From: Candidatus Alistipes avicola
GTDB lineage: Bacteria; Bacteroidota; Bacteroidia; Bacteroidales; Rikenellaceae
DNA: 64,000 bases
Assembly: GCA_019118565.1 (NCBI GenBank)
Contig: DWYR01000005.1
Location: forward strand, 1 to 64,000
Direction of reading: 5' to 3'
The translations under genes and the position numbers were made by a program. The notes under the pieces were generated by a model. That model was not told the DNA's origin and did no database searches. It saw nothing but the letters and a program-made list of their open reading frames with translations. Shown here in pieces: positions 35,509 to 45,240 of the stretch (position 1 is the stretch's first letter; each line of letters starts with the position of its first letter).

Positions 35509-36227
35509 TGAAAAAGCTGGTTGTCATACCCACCTACGAAGAGATCGAGAATATCTCGAAGATGATCTCGAAGGTGATGTCGCTCGAGGGCGGTTATCAC
35601 CTGCTCGTGGTGGACGACGGGTCGCCGGATGGAACGGCGACTGTCGTAAAGGAGCGTCAGGCGGAGTTCCCCGATCGGTTGTTTCTGATCGAGCGGAGCG
35701 GGAAACTGGGGCTCGGTACGGCCTATATTACGGCTTTCCGCTGGGCTTTGGAGCGTGATTACGATGCGGTCTTCGAGATGGACTGCGACTTTTCGCACAA
35801 TCCGGATGATCTGTTGCGCCTCGCTGCCGAACTGGAGCGTGGGGCGGATGTGGCGGTCGGTTCCCGTTATTCGCAGGGGGTTACGGTGATGAACTGGCCC
35901 ATGTCGCGGCTGCTGATGTCCTATTGCGCCTCTCGCTATGTGAAGATCGTCACCGGGATGCCGGTCAATGATGCGACAGCGGGATTCGTGGGGTATCGCC
36001 GCGAGGTGTTGGAGACGATGAATCTCGACCGGATCGAGATGGTGGGGTACGGATTCCAGATCGAGATGAAATATACGGCCTGGAAGATGGGCTTTACGAT
36101 CGCTGAGGTGCCGATCGTCTTCGTAGACCGTACGGAGGGTATCTCCAAGATGTCGAGCGGCATCTTCGGCGAAGCGTTCTTCGGTGTATTGGCATTGCCG
36201 TTCCGTCGGATCGAGCGTAAACGATAA
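35505..36227 (+). CDS. Polyprenol-phosphate mannosyltransferase-like GT2 (DPM1 family)
   Basis: The protein has 240 residues. It has KLVVIPTYEEIENISKM, VDDGSPDGTA, the DxD motif in FEMDCDFSHNPDDL, and EVPIVFVDRTEGISKMS, typical of Dpm1-like polyprenol monophosphomannose synthases without membrane domains. It would load a sugar onto undecaprenyl phosphate for later transfer. The start overlaps the stop of the preceding gene (ATGA). The strong terminator at 36244-36278 ends the run that begins at 30175. Confidence 0.92.
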   Translation: MMKKLVVIPTYEEIENISKMISKVMSLEGGYHLLVVDDGSPDGTATVVKERQAEFPDRLFLIERSGKLGLGTAYITAFRWALERDYDAVFEMDCDFSHNPDDLLRLAAELERGADVAVGSRYSQGVTVMNWPMSRLLMSYCASRYVKIVTGMPVNDATAGFVGYRREVLETMNLDRIEMVGYGFQIEMKYTAWKMGFTIAEVPIVFVDRTEGISKMSSGIFGEAFFGVLALPFRRIERKR

Positions 36228-36243
36228 TGCCTTTCATAAATAT

Positions 36244-36278
36244 AAAATGGCCGGATGATCTGTCATCCGGCCATTTTT
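36244..36278. terminator. Bidirectional terminator between GT2 and glnS
   Basis: Perfect 15-bp stem aaaatggccggatga / tcatccggccatttt with a tetraloop tctg, A-run and T-run on the two sides; it serves both convergent genes. Confidence 0.92.
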
Positions 36279-36292
36279 GTTTTGTGGCTTGT

Positions 36293-37975
36293 CTATTTGT
36301 TGATCTTGGCCCAGGAGTCTTTCAGCGTAACGGTACGGTTGAATACCGGGTGCTCCGGTGTCGAGTCCGTATCGGCGCAGAAATAGCCGACGCGTTCGAA
36401 CTGGAACGGCTGTCCGATCGGGGCCTCCTTGAGCGAAGGCTCGAGATAACCACGGGTTACGACCATCGAATCGGGGTTGAGGTTGTCCTCCCAGCTGCCG
36501 CCTTCCGGTACGTCGTCCGGATCCTCTTTGGTGAAGAGCGGGTTGAACAGACGGATCTCCGCCTCGAAGGCATCGGGAACGGAAACCCAGTGGATCACAC
36601 CCTTCACGCGGCGGCCGTCGCTCGACGAGCCGTTGCCCGACATCGGGTCGTAGGTGCAGCGCAGCTCGATTACGTTCCCTTCGGCATCCTTGATCACCTC
36701 CTCGCACTTGATCAGGTAGGAGTAGCGCAGGCGTACCTCGTTACCCGGGCTGAGACGGTAGTACTTCTTGGGGGGTACCTCCATGAAGTCGTCGCGCTCG
36801 ATGTAGATCTCGCGGGAGAAGGGAACCTGACGGGTGCCGGCACTCTCGTCCTCGGGGTTGTTGATCGCCGTGAAGAGTTCGTGCTTCTCTTCGGGGTAGT
36901 TGGTGATAACCACCTTGAGCGGGTTGAGTACAGCCATACGACGCTCGGCAACCTTGTTCAGATCCTCTCGCACGCAGTATTCGAGTTTGCCCAGGTCGAT
37001 CACGTTGTCACGTTTGGCAACGCCCACCATCTCGGCGAAGTTGCGCACCGAAGCCGGCGTGTATCCCTTGCGTCGCAGGGCGCAGATGGTCGGCATGCGG
37101 GGGTCGTCCCAGCCCATGACGGCACCCTCCTGTACCAGTTTGAGCAGGCGTCGTTTGGACATCATCGTGTAGGTGAGGTTCAGACGCGCGAATTCGTACT
37201 GGTGAGAGGGATATATGCCGAGCTGCTCGATGAACCAGTCGTAGAGCGGACGGTGTACGTCGAACTCGAGCGTACAGATCGAATGGGTGATCTGCTCGAT
37301 CGAGTCGCACTGGCCGTGTGCATAGTCGTACATCGGGTAGATGCACCACTTGTTGCCCGTACGGTGGTGTTCGGCGTGCAGGATACGGTACATGATCGGA
37401 TCGCGGAACAACATATTGGGGTGTGCCATATCGATCTTGGCACGCAGGACCTTCGATCCGTCGGGGAACTCACCGTTCTTCATCCGCTCGAACAGGTCGA
37501 GGTTCTCCTCGACCGAACGGTTGCGCCAGGGCGACTCCTTGCCCGGTACGGTTACCGTACCGCGCGTCTCGCGGATCTGCTCCTGGGTCTGGTCATCGAC
37601 GTAGGCGAGCCCCTTCTTGATCAGGGCAACGGCCCATTCGTAGAGCTGGTCGAAGTAGTCCGAGGCGTATCGTTCGATCGCCCAGTCGAAGCCGAGCCAG
37701 TGAATGTCGCGTTTGATGGCATCCACGTACTCCACATCCTCCTTTACGGGGTTGGTATCATCGAAACGCAGGTTGCATTTGCCGCCGTATTTCTGTGCCA
37801 GTCCGAAGTTGATGCAGATACTTTTTGCGTGTCCGATATGCAGGTAGCCGTTCGGTTCGGGCGGGAAACGGGTCTGTACGCGTGTTTCGCCTTTGGCGAT
37901 GGACTCCTGGATAATCTCGTCGAGAAAATTCGACGGTTTCTCTTTGATGGTGGTGTCGTTTGTTTCGATTGCCAT
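36293..37975 (-). CDS. glnS: Glutaminyl-tRNA synthetase
   Basis: GlnS is a class I synthetase that charges tRNA-Gln directly. The 560-residue protein has the HIGH motif in [27 protein letters not shown], the KMSKS loop in [11 protein letters not shown] and the two C-terminal beta barrels for anticodon reading. The presence of glnS means that Gln-tRNA need not come from the GatCAB route. It has its own -7 box and ends at the shared terminator. Confidence 0.97.
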   Translation of the reverse strand: MAIETNDTTIKEKPSNFLDEIIQESIAKGETRVQTRFPPEPNGYLHIGHAKSICINFGLAQKYGGKCNLRFDDTNPVKEDVEYVDAIKRDIHWLGFDWAIERYASDYFDQLYEWAVALIKKGLAYVDDQTQEQIRETRGTVTVPGKESPWRNRSVEENLDLFERMKNGEFPDGSKVLRAKIDMAHPNMLFRDPIMYRILHAEHHRTGNKWCIYPMYDYAHGQCDSIEQITHSICTLEFDVHRPLYDWFIEQLGIYPSHQYEFARLNLTYTMMSKRRLLKLVQEGAVMGWDDPRMPTICALRRKGYTPASVRNFAEMVGVAKRDNVIDLGKLEYCVREDLNKVAERRMAVLNPLKVVITNYPEEKHELFTAINNPEDESAGTRQVPFSREIYIERDDFMEVPPKKYYRLSPGNEVRLRYSYLIKCEEVIKDAEGNVIELRCTYDPMSGNGSSSDGRRVKGVIHWVSVPDAFEAEIRLFNPLFTKEDPDDVPEGGSWEDNLNPDSMVVTRGYLEPSLKEAPIGQPFQFERVGYFCADTDSTPEHPVFNRTVTLKDSWAKINK

Positions 37976-37997
37976 AGCAGCTATATGATAATTTTTA

Positions 37998-38005
37998 CAA
38001 AATTA
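37998..38005 (-). promoter_or_regulatory. -7 promoter box of glnS
   Basis: TAATTTTG on the minus strand matches TAnnTTTG, 22 bases before the ATG. Confidence 0.6.
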
Positions 38006-38026
38006 CAACTTTTTTCTTCCGGGTGG

Positions 38027-39088
38027 TTATTTCTTCGGGCGATAGACCGTTTTTTGCAGGTTGACCGAGAGCCGCACCACCTGGTGCAGTCCCATCGACT
38101 GGCCGTCATACTGGAAAATCAGACCGGCATAGACACCTACCGTATCGTTGAAGAAACGGCGGTCGTAGCCGATGGTGGTCCGGTTGTAGAAATCCCTGGT
38201 CGTGCCGTAGAAGGTCGAATTGGCATAGAGAGCCGATCCGTAGATGTCCCAGAACGGCATCAAGTTCTCACCGACGTAGAGGGCATTGTTTATGAAGACA
38301 CCCCAGCGTTTGACCGAGAGCTCGATCCGTCCGCCCTTCGGGGTCTCCCAGCCCTGTTCCGTACGGCGGTCGCGCTGTAGGCTTTGCAGATAGCCGAGCG
38401 AGGCGTTGAACTCGTAGCGTCCGGTGTAGCGGTAGCCGACGTAGGGATTGACCAGCATGTTGTCGACAACCCCTTCGGGCAGTTCGCCCGGTATCTCCGG
38501 GTCGGGGGTGGAGCTTTTGGCGAAGTGCATCACCGAGAGGGTGTAGCCGGCGTACCAGTGTGACCATTTGTATTCGCCGGCCGAGAGGATGCGGAACTGT
38601 TCACGGGTATCGGCCGATTGCATTCCCTCCCAATCCAGATAGAATTCGACAAAGGAGCCTTCGTCGTTGAGGTAGTGGGCACCGAGTCCCTGTATGCGGT
38701 TGTTGTAGAAGGCATAGGCGCTGTCGAAGAAGGCCGAGTGGTAGCGTCCGAGCAGCAGCGAACGGGGAAATATGCCGGCCAGGGCCCGCACTTTCGGAGC
38801 ATCGAACTGGTAGTAGATCTGAGGACGGACGCGGCTCAGGAAGTTGTGGTCGTCACCGAAGTGCTGGAACAGGTCGACCGCTACGACCAGCCGGTTCTTT
38901 TCGGCCCAGATGAGGCCTGCTTTCGGCGTAAGTCGCAGTCCGAAGTAGGTCCCCGAGTCGTCGATCAGACAGCCCGAATCTTCACGGTTGTCGAAACGCG
39001 TGTCGAAGTCGGCTCCGATGAATATCTCCTGGGCCGATGCACAGAGCCCCGACAAAAGAAATGCGAACAGAAGTACAAGATGCTTCAT
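38027..39088 (-). CDS. Outer-membrane beta-barrel protein of unknown function
   Basis: The protein has 353 residues. The start at 39088 gives a clean signal peptide (MKHLVLLFAFLLSGLCASAQ); the frame runs on upstream, but a -7 box at 39190-39197 and the loss of the signal argue against longer starts. The mature chain has many amphipathic beta strands with aromatic girdles (FGLRLTPKAGLIWAEKNRL, YVGYRYTGRYEFNASLGYL), consistent with a porin-like barrel of about 16 strands. It ends in RLSVNLQKTVYRPKK without the usual terminal Phe. No family is recognised. Confidence 0.75.
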   Translation of the reverse strand: MKHLVLLFAFLLSGLCASAQEIFIGADFDTRFDNREDSGCLIDDSGTYFGLRLTPKAGLIWAEKNRLVVAVDLFQHFGDDHNFLSRVRPQIYYQFDAPKVRALAGIFPRSLLLGRYHSAFFDSAYAFYNNRIQGLGAHYLNDEGSFVEFYLDWEGMQSADTREQFRILSAGEYKWSHWYAGYTLSVMHFAKSSTPDPEIPGELPEGVVDNMLVNPYVGYRYTGRYEFNASLGYLQSLQRDRRTEQGWETPKGGRIELSVKRWGVFINNALYVGENLMPFWDIYGSALYANSTFYGTTRDFYNRTTIGYDRRFFNDTVGVYAGLIFQYDGQSMGLHQVVRLSVNLQKTVYRPKK

Positions 39089-39189
39089 AGGCGGATTTGA
39101 CGCAGTGTTGCGGGGCATACGGGGCGGGGAGGCTGTTGCGGGTCTCTTCTCGCAGGGCGTCTGCTTGTCGCAAAGGTTCAAATAATCGC

Positions 39190-39197
39190 CAAATTTA
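39190..39197 (-). promoter_or_regulatory. -7 promoter box of the outer-membrane barrel gene
   Basis: TAAATTTG on the minus strand matches TAnnTTTG; it lies 21 bases from the divergent box of the methyltransferase gene. Confidence 0.6.
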
Positions 39198-39218
39198 GGT
39201 AAAATATCCGGATTTGTT

Positions 39219-39226
39219 TACTTTTG
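39219..39226 (+). promoter_or_regulatory. -7 promoter box of the SpoU methyltransferase gene
   Basis: TACTTTTG matches TAnnTTTG, 27 bases before the ATG at 39254, and rules out the in-frame start at 39224. Confidence 0.65.
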
Positions 39227-39253
39227 CCCCGTGAAAATACGCAAGTTAAGCAG

Positions 39254-39790
39254 ATGAGAAAGATTACCAACGAGGAGCTGGGGCGTCCTTCGGTCGAGGA
39301 GTTCGCCCGCCAGGAGAAGATGCCCGTAGCGGTCGTACTCGATAACGTTCGTTCGATGCAGAATGTCGGGGCTTTCTTCCGTACGGCCGATGCCTTTGCC
39401 GTTGAGCGCATTGCATTGTGCGGAATTACGGCGACACCGCCCAATCGCGAGATCCACAAAACGGCGCTCGGGGCCGAGATGACGGTGCGTTGGGACTACT
39501 GCGAATCGACGACAGAGTGCTTGAAAACCTTGCGGGAGGAGGGGTACCGGCTCTATGCGGTCGAACAGGTCGAAGGGGCCTGTATGCTCGATGAGTTCCA
39601 TCCCGAACCGGGTGTGAAGTATGCCCTCGTCTTCGGAAACGAGGTGGAGGGTGTTGCGCAGGCGGCCGTTGATCTGTGTGACGGGTCCATCGAAATCCCG
39701 CAGGCCGGGACCAAGCATTCGGTCAATGTGTCGGTGGCCGGGGGAGTCGTTTTATGGCACTTTTTTTGGCAAGTTCGTCCAAAGCGTTAA
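39254..39790 (+). CDS. SpoU/TrmH family RNA methyltransferase
   Basis: The protein has 178 residues, a single SPOUT domain with no extra N-terminal RNA-binding domain. Motif 1 is VVLDNVRSMQNVGAFFRTADAF (20-residue core VLDNVRSMQNVGAFFRTAD), motif 2 is ALVFGNEVEGV and motif 3 is SIEIPQAGTKHSVNVSVAGG-like. It methylates a ribose 2'-OH in tRNA or rRNA with SAM; the position cannot be told. The stop codon region overlaps the panB promoter box. Confidence 0.88.
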   Translation: MRKITNEELGRPSVEEFARQEKMPVAVVLDNVRSMQNVGAFFRTADAFAVERIALCGITATPPNREIHKTALGAEMTVRWDYCESTTECLKTLREEGYRLYAVEQVEGACMLDEFHPEPGVKYALVFGNEVEGVAQAAVDLCDGSIEIPQAGTKHSVNVSVAGGVVLWHFFWQVRPKR

Positions 39791-39795
39791 TTTTG
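39788..39795 (+). promoter_or_regulatory. -7 promoter box of panB
   Basis: TAATTTTG matches TAnnTTTG and overlaps the TAA stop of the methyltransferase gene. The panB leader is about 105 bases. Confidence 0.6.
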
Positions 39796-39905
39796 CCCCC
39801 GTTTATCGGATGGCTTGACAGAGGGCCGATCCGAATGAGAGTGGAAAATGTATAAGGTCTCGTCTCTCCAGACAGAGGTGGCGAGCTGCGTTAAATTGAA
39901 AAATT

Positions 39906-40721
39906 ATGTCTGTAGAAAGTAACGTAAGGGCGGTTACGACGTATCGTCTTTCGGAGATGAAACAACGTCACGAGAAGATCGCCATGCTGACGGCATACGA
40001 CTATTCGATGGCCCGGATCGTGGATGAAGCGGGGGTCGATGTGATCCTGGTTGGCGATTCGGCGGCCAATGTGATGGCCGGATATGAGACAACGCTGCCC
40101 ATCTCGCTCGATATGATGATCTATCATGCCCGGTCGGTGGTGCGGGCCGTGCGGCGTGCCCTCGTGGTGGTGGATATGCCCTTTGGAACCTATCAGGGCA
40201 ACTCGAAGGTGGCGCTCGAATCAGCCATTCGGATCATGAAGGAGACCGAGGCCGATGCCGTGAAGATCGAGGGCGGTGTGGAGATCTGCGAGTCGTTGCA
40301 GCGTATTCTTTCAGCCGGTATCCCTGTGATGGGGCACCTGGGCTTGACCCCGCAGTCGATCCACAAGTTCGGAACGTACAGCGTTCGCGCCAAGGAGGAA
40401 CACGAAGCCGAGAAGTTGATCCGCGATGCCCATATGCTCGAAGAGGCGGGGTGCTTCGGACTCGTCCTGGAGAAGATTCCGGCTACACTCGGTGCCCGTG
40501 TCGCTTCGGAGTTGAAGATTCCGGTTATCGGTATCGGAGCCGGCAACGGGGTGGACGGACAGGTGCTCGTTATCCACGATATGCTCGGTATCAACCACGG
40601 ATTCTCGCCCCGGTTCCTGCGTCGGTATGCCGACCTGCATGAGGTCATGACGGGTGCGATCACCTCTTACGTGGGGGATGTCAAGTCGGGCGACTTCCCC
40701 AACGAATCCGAGCAGTATTGA
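39906..40721 (+). CDS. panB: 3-methyl-2-oxobutanoate hydroxymethyltransferase PanB
   Basis: PanB makes ketopantoate from 2-oxoisovalerate with methylene-tetrahydrofolate, the first committed step to pantothenate and CoA. The 271-residue protein has [47 protein letters not shown] with metal and substrate ligands, and the C-terminal [21 protein letters not shown] (each quoted only in part). The length is normal. It has its own promoter and is followed by a terminator, so panC and panD are elsewhere. Confidence 0.96.
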   Translation: MSVESNVRAVTTYRLSEMKQRHEKIAMLTAYDYSMARIVDEAGVDVILVGDSAANVMAGYETTLPISLDMMIYHARSVVRAVRRALVVVDMPFGTYQGNSKVALESAIRIMKETEADAVKIEGGVEICESLQRILSAGIPVMGHLGLTPQSIHKFGTYSVRAKEEHEAEKLIRDAHMLEEAGCFGLVLEKIPATLGARVASELKIPVIGIGAGNGVDGQVLVIHDMLGINHGFSPRFLRRYADLHEVMTGAITSYVGDVKSGDFPNESEQY

Positions 40722-40748
40722 TAGCAGTGACCGGTTGTTCATCATCTT

Positions 40749-40781
40749 GCCGGCGACGTCTGAAAGACGCGCCGGCTTTTT
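40749..40781 (+). terminator. Intrinsic terminator after panB
   Basis: Stem gccggcg-cgtc / gacg-cgccggc with one bulged A and a five-base loop, then TTTTT. Confidence 0.85.
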
Positions 40782-40807
40782 GTTGTTACGAGCGGATTAA
40801 ATTTCGG

Positions 40808-40815
40808 TATTTTTG
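40808..40815 (+). promoter_or_regulatory. Distal -7 promoter box of guaB
   Basis: TATTTTTG matches TAnnTTTG, 62 bases before the guaB ATG; a second box follows at 40848-40855. Confidence 0.55.
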
Positions 40816-40847
40816 CACCGGATACAAGGTTTTCCGAAAATAATGAT

Positions 40848-40855
40848 TATTTTTG
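40848..40855 (+). promoter_or_regulatory. Proximal -7 promoter box of guaB
   Basis: TATTTTTG matches TAnnTTTG, 22 bases before the guaB ATG. With the box at 40808 it forms a tandem pair. Confidence 0.6.
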
Positions 40856-40877
40856 CAGGCAACAAAATCTCAATCCT

Positions 40878-42350
40878 ATGTCATTTATCAATGAGAAGGT
40901 GCAAGCCGAAGGACTGACGTTTGACGATGTGCTTTTGGTGCCTGCATACTCTGAAGTGTTGCCGCGGGAGGTCAATGTCCAGACCCGTTTCTCGCGAAAT
41001 ATCAAACTGAACATCCCGATCGTATCTGCCGCCATGGATACGGTAACCGAAGCCCCGCTGGCGATCGCTCTCGCACGCGAAGGAGGTATCGGTGTGATCC
41101 ACAAGAACATGACCATCGCAGAGCAGGCTGCTCAGGTGCGCAAGGTAAAACGTGCCGAGAACGGTATGATCTACGACCCGATCACGATCTCGAAAGACGA
41201 GACTGTCGGTGATGCATTGGCTCTGATGAAGGAGAACAGGATCGGTGGTATTCCGGTGGTCGATAAGGATCAGAATCTGATCGGTATCGTGACGAACCGC
41301 GACCTGCGTTTCCAGCGTGATATGTCGCGCAAGATCGAGCAGGTGATGACCTCCGAGAATCTGATCACGACGCACAACACCGAACTGGAGCACGCAGCCG
41401 ATGTGTTGTTGCGCAACAAGATCGAGAAACTGCCCGTAGTGGATGATCGCGGCAAGTTGATCGGTCTTATTACCTATAAGGATATTACCAAGGTCCAGGA
41501 TAACCCCAATGCCTGCAAGGATGACAAGGGCCGTCTGCGTGTGGCTGCCGGAGTTGGCGTAACGCCCGATGCGATGGATCGTGTGAAGGCACTCGTCGAG
41601 GAGAATGTGGATGCCATTGTGATCGATACGGCTCACGGCCACTCGATCAATGTGGTGAACCTGCTCTGCAAGGTGAAGAATGCCTATCCCGATCTGGATG
41701 TCGTAGTCGGCAATATCGCTACGGCTGAGGCTGCACAGTTCCTGATCAATGCAGGTGTGGACGGTGTCAAGGTCGGTATCGGTCCCGGTTCGATCTGTAC
41801 GACCCGTATCATTGCCGGTGTCGGCGTACCGCAGCTGTCCGCTATTTACGACGCGGCGAGCGTTGCCCGCAAATACGATATTCCGGTGATCGCCGACGGA
41901 GGTTTGCGCTACTCGGGCGATATTGTCAAGGCTCTGGCTGCCGGTGGCGACTGCGTGATGATCGGTTCGATGTTCGCCGGTACGGAGGAGGCTCCGGGCG
42001 AGACGATCATCTACAACGGCCGTAAGTTCAAGAGCTACCGTGGCATGGGCTCGATCGATGCCATGAAGGCAGGCTCGGCTGACCGTTACTTCCAGAAGGA
42101 CGAGGGTAACCTCAACAAACTGGTGCCGGAGGGTATCGTTGCACGTGTGCCCTACAAGGGTGCGCTCAGCGAGACGGTCTTCCAGATGATCGGCGGTTTG
42201 CGTGCCGGTATGGGTTATTGCGGTGCCCGCGATATTGCGGCCCTGAAAAACGCCCGCTTCATCCGCATCACCTCTTCGGGTATGCAGGAGAGCCACCCGC
42301 ACGACGTAGCCATCACGCGCGAGGCTCCTAACTACAGCAGCGAGCGATAA
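40878..42350 (+). CDS. guaB: IMP dehydrogenase
   Basis: GuaB oxidises IMP to XMP with NAD+, the rate-limiting step of GTP synthesis. The 490-residue protein has the barrel start [20 protein letters not shown], two CBS domains (about 95-205) inserted in the barrel, and the catalytic loop [18 protein letters not shown] with the active-site cysteine. The flap is in the region GSADRYFQ, and the ending has NYSSER. It starts a three-gene run with a DUF3795 gene and guaA. Confidence 0.97.
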   Translation: MSFINEKVQAEGLTFDDVLLVPAYSEVLPREVNVQTRFSRNIKLNIPIVSAAMDTVTEAPLAIALAREGGIGVIHKNMTIAEQAAQVRKVKRAENGMIYDPITISKDETVGDALALMKENRIGGIPVVDKDQNLIGIVTNRDLRFQRDMSRKIEQVMTSENLITTHNTELEHAADVLLRNKIEKLPVVDDRGKLIGLITYKDITKVQDNPNACKDDKGRLRVAAGVGVTPDAMDRVKALVEENVDAIVIDTAHGHSINVVNLLCKVKNAYPDLDVVVGNIATAEAAQFLINAGVDGVKVGIGPGSICTTRIIAGVGVPQLSAIYDAASVARKYDIPVIADGGLRYSGDIVKALAAGGDCVMIGSMFAGTEEAPGETIIYNGRKFKSYRGMGSIDAMKAGSADRYFQKDEGNLNKLVPEGIVARVPYKGALSETVFQMIGGLRAGMGYCGARDIAALKNARFIRITSSGMQESHPHDVAITREAPNYSSER

Positions 42351-42356
42351 ATCCAA

Positions 42357-42695
42357 ATGGTAATGAATCCGGAAATCGCGGCGTGCGGCTTGTTTTGCGG
42401 AACGTGCCGTAAATTCGTCAAAGATTCTTGTCCGGGGTGCCATGCCAACGGGAAGGCGACATGGTGCGGAGTTCGCACGTGTTGCATCCAACACGGATGG
42501 CAGAGTTGTGCCCAGTGTACGTTGATACCGCTGGACGAATGCCGGAAGTTCAGTAACTTCATGGGCAAACTTTTCGGTTTGATCTTCCGTTCCGATCGCA
42601 GGGGCTGCATTGAGCGGATCCGCAAGGTGGGAGAGAATGCTTTTGCGGAGGAGATGCGCTTGTCCGGGTCTTATAATCGTCCGATAAGAAAATAA
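42357..42695 (+). CDS. Small Cys-rich DUF3795-like protein
   Basis: The protein has 112 residues with ten cysteines in the first 65 residues: CGLFCGTC, CPGC, CGVRTCC, and CAQC plus a later single Cys. The spacing fits the DUF3795 family, which is expected to bind metal (Zn or an Fe-S cluster). The rest is a basic helical tail (RRGCIERIRKVGENAF). The function is unknown. It is set between guaB (6 bases upstream) and guaA (16 bases downstream) on the same strand and so is transcribed with them. The ATG at 42363 is a possible alternative start. Confidence 0.8.
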   Translation: MVMNPEIAACGLFCGTCRKFVKDSCPGCHANGKATWCGVRTCCIQHGWQSCAQCTLIPLDECRKFSNFMGKLFGLIFRSDRRGCIERIRKVGENAFAEEMRLSGSYNRPIRK

Positions 42696-42711
42696 ATAAA
42701 CACCTACATAC

Positions 42712-44247
42712 ATGCAGGAAAAAATCCTTATTTTGGACTTCGGTTCGCAATATACCCAGCTTATCGCACGTCGGGTGCGCGAACTGAATGTCTATTGTGA
42801 AATTCATCCCTTCAACAAGATTCCCGAACTGGATGCTTCGGTCCGGGGCGTAATCCTTTCGGGCAGCCCCTTTTCGGTGCGCGATGCCAATGCGCCGCAT
42901 CCCGATCTGAGCCGGATCAAAGGGCATCTGCCGTTGCTGGGTGTATGCTATGGAGCGCAGTATCTGGCTCACTTCTACGGAGGTGAGGTGCAGCCTGCCC
43001 CGAGCCGCGAATACGGTCGTGCCATGCTGTCGGTCGTAGAGGCGGGTGATCCCCTGATGCAGGGGTTGCCGTCGCCTACGCAGGTGTGGATGTCGCACGG
43101 CGACACGATCACGTCGGTTCCCTCTTCGTATCGGGTTATCGCCAGCACGGAGGATGTCCGTGTGGCCGCTTTCCGGGTCGAGGGTGAGCAGACGTGGGGT
43201 ATTCAGTTCCATCCGGAGGTGTATCATTCGACCGATGGCATCGAGTTGCTGAAGAACTTTGTGGCCGGCATCTGCGGTTGCAAACGCGACTGGACTTCGG
43301 AGAGTTTCGTAGAGACTACCGTTCGGGAGTTGCGCGAGAAACTCGGTAACGATCGGGTCGTACTGGGCCTTTCGGGCGGTGTAGACTCTTCGGTAGCTGC
43401 CGTATTGCTGCATAAGGCGATCGGTACGAATCTCTATTGTATTTTCGTGGATTCGGGTCTGCTGCGCAAGGATGAGTTCGACAGTGTGCTTGAATCCTAC
43501 AAGGGCATGGGTCTGAACGTAAAAGGTGTCAAGGCCCACGACCGTTTCCTGGGCGATTTGGCGGGTGTAACCGATCCTGAACGCAAGCGTAAGATCATCG
43601 GACGCGACTTCGTCGAGGTATTCAATGCGGAGGCCAAGCAGATCGAGAACGTGAAGTGGCTGGCACAGGGTACGATCTATCCCGACGTGGTGGAGTCTGC
43701 ATCGGCATCGGTCAAGGGGCCGGCTGCGATGATCAAATCGCACCACAATGTAGGCGGACTCCCCGAGGAGATGGATTTGAAGGTGGTTGAGCCGCTGCGT
43801 CTGCTCTTCAAGGATGAGGTTCGCCGGGTGGGCAAGTCGCTCGGTATCGATCCGCTGATCCTCGGTCGCCATCCTTTCCCCGGACCGGGCCTTGCGATCC
43901 GTATTCTGGGCGATATTACCCCTGAAAAGGTGCATATCCTTCAGGAGGTGGACAAGATCTATATCGACTCGCTGCGTGAGTGGGGTCTGTATGATAAGGT
44001 TTGGCAGGCGGGAGCGATCCTGTTGCCGGTCAAGAGTGTCGGTGTGATGGGCGACGAGCGTACGTACGAGAGTTGCGTGGCGCTGCGTGCCGTCTCCTCG
44101 ACCGACGGTATGACGGCCGATTGGGTACATCTGCCCTATGAATTCCTGGCTGCCGTATCGAACGACATCATAAACAAGGTGCGCGGGGTCAATCGCGTAG
44201 TGTATGACATCTCTTCCAAACCACCCGCAACGATCGAGTGGGAGTAA
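42712..44247 (+). CDS. guaA: GMP synthase (glutamine-hydrolysing)
   Basis: GuaA amidates XMP to GMP, using glutamine and ATP. The 511-residue protein has a glutamine amidotransferase domain with catalytic Cys in [10 protein letters not shown] and the His-x-Glu in [11 protein letters not shown], an ATP pyrophosphatase P-loop [17 protein letters not shown], and the C-terminal dimer domain ending in KPPATIEWE. The length is normal. It follows guaB and the DUF3795 gene, so the two GTP-synthesis steps are made together. Confidence 0.98.
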   Translation: MQEKILILDFGSQYTQLIARRVRELNVYCEIHPFNKIPELDASVRGVILSGSPFSVRDANAPHPDLSRIKGHLPLLGVCYGAQYLAHFYGGEVQPAPSREYGRAMLSVVEAGDPLMQGLPSPTQVWMSHGDTITSVPSSYRVIASTEDVRVAAFRVEGEQTWGIQFHPEVYHSTDGIELLKNFVAGICGCKRDWTSESFVETTVRELREKLGNDRVVLGLSGGVDSSVAAVLLHKAIGTNLYCIFVDSGLLRKDEFDSVLESYKGMGLNVKGVKAHDRFLGDLAGVTDPERKRKIIGRDFVEVFNAEAKQIENVKWLAQGTIYPDVVESASASVKGPAAMIKSHHNVGGLPEEMDLKVVEPLRLLFKDEVRRVGKSLGIDPLILGRHPFPGPGLAIRILGDITPEKVHILQEVDKIYIDSLREWGLYDKVWQAGAILLPVKSVGVMGDERTYESCVALRAVSSTDGMTADWVHLPYEFLAAVSNDIINKVRGVNRVVYDISSKPPATIEWE

Positions 44248-44255
44248 AACGATAC

Positions 44256-44294
44256 GAACCGGAGCTGAATGAAAAAAGGCTCCGGTTCTTTTTT
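44256..44294 (+). terminator. Intrinsic terminator after guaA
   Basis: Perfect 10-bp stem gaaccggagc / gctccggttc with a 13-base loop and six T. Confidence 0.85.
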
Positions 44295-44581
44295 CCCCGA
44301 TCGCGAACGACATAAGTTTGACATTAAGGAATGATATTTGAGGGAAAAAATAAATTTGGTCGATGACAATAAATAGGCTGCCAATAGGCGAATGGTTTAA
44401 GCGACAGCTTTAAATGACTACAAAGCCTACGAACCCCAACAGAAAAAACGAGAAAAGGCAGGTATTTCAAATTGTATTTTTTTTATCGTTTAAATTCAGA
44501 AGAAAGGAGTAGTCAAACGGATTTATGGCTGCTGCTTTTTATTATCTTTATTGCATTATTGGAGAATTCATAATTCTACAA
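44295..44581. other. AT-rich intergenic stretch before the YdeI-family gene
   Basis: This stretch is clearly richer in A and T than its surroundings. TAAATTTG at 44351-44358 fits the -7 consensus but lies about 225 bases before the gene. An in-frame ATG at 44525 would add 19 hydrophobic residues to the gene product and is not favoured. Confidence 0.45.
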
Positions 44582-45163
44582 ATGGAAATACATAATCTAT
44601 TGAAAGTAAAATCAAGGACAGAATTGCGTGAATGGTTTCTGCAGAATCACAATAAAGCGACCGAATGTTGGGTCGTGGTAAAGCGGGGAAGACCAAAAGA
44701 GGACGGGACTTTCTGGTATATAGATGCTGTAGAAGAAGCCTTGTGTTTCGGTTGGATAGACAGTACCACCAAGAAGCTACCTGATAATACGACAGTACAG
44801 AAACTTTGTCCCCGAAAGCCCAAAAGTAATTGGTCTGAACTAAATAAAGAGCGATGTAGAAGAATGGAGAGATTGGGCTTGATGACAGATGCTGGAAGGA
44901 AAGTTTTACCGGATATGTCAGACAAAGGGTTTGTGATAGATAGTGAAATCCTAAGCGAATTGCAGTCGGATCTCATAGTATGGAATAATTTTCTCCAACT
45001 CCCGAAACTTTACAGGAAGGTCAGAATTGATACGATTCAAATAAAAAGGAATCAGCCGGAACTCTTCAGGAGCCGCCTGCGTAAATTTATCGAAAATACC
45101 CGAAAAGGTATTCTTTATGGAGAGTGGAATGATAATGGCAGATTAGATCCCAAAGCGGAATAA
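44582..45163 (+). CDS. YdeI/OmpD-associated family protein
   Basis: The protein has 193 residues without a signal. It fits the YdeI-like (bacteriocin-protection/OmdA) family: TELREWFLQNH near the N-terminus, WVVVKRGRPKEDGT, YIDAVEEALCFGWIDSTTKKL cut short, LCPRKPKSNWS, and the C-terminal LRKFIENTRKG. The molecular function is not established. Codon use is AT-rich (aaa, ata, gaa) and differs from the flanking genes, which suggests acquisition. It stands alone between the guaA terminator and a bidirectional terminator. Confidence 0.8.
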   Translation: MEIHNLLKVKSRTELREWFLQNHNKATECWVVVKRGRPKEDGTFWYIDAVEEALCFGWIDSTTKKLPDNTTVQKLCPRKPKSNWSELNKERCRRMERLGLMTDAGRKVLPDMSDKGFVIDSEILSELQSDLIVWNNFLQLPKLYRKVRIDTIQIKRNQPELFRSRLRKFIENTRKGILYGEWNDNGRLDPKAE

Positions 45164-45192
45164 TACAAATCATCCAAACTTGTTTTATATAA

Positions 45193-45235
45193 AAAAAGGT
45201 GTAAATCAAGCATTTGCGAGATTTACACCTTTTTT
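45193..45235. terminator. Bidirectional terminator between the YdeI gene and tRNA-Ser
   Basis: Stem aaaaaggtgtaaatc / gatttacaccttttt with a 12-base loop, A-run left and T-run right. It serves the + strand gene and the minus-strand tRNA. Confidence 0.9.
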
Positions 45236-45240
45236 GTTTG

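Noticed and set aside
36227..38380. A 717-codon open frame on the + strand
   Set aside because: It runs antisense to glnS, whose class I synthetase motifs are certain. Long antisense frames are frequent in this GC-rich DNA and have no recognisable protein content.
40881..42713. A 610-codon open frame on the minus strand
   Set aside because: It mirrors guaB, which is certain; the sequence is rich in His, Arg and Gln as expected for a shadow frame.
42559..44313. A 584-codon open frame on the minus strand
   Set aside because: Antisense to guaA, without a promoter box or protein family.
44525..44581. Upstream start that would add a hydrophobic N-terminus to the YdeI-family protein
   Set aside because: Family members start near the MEIHNLL position, and the extra residues look like chance translation of AT-rich DNA.
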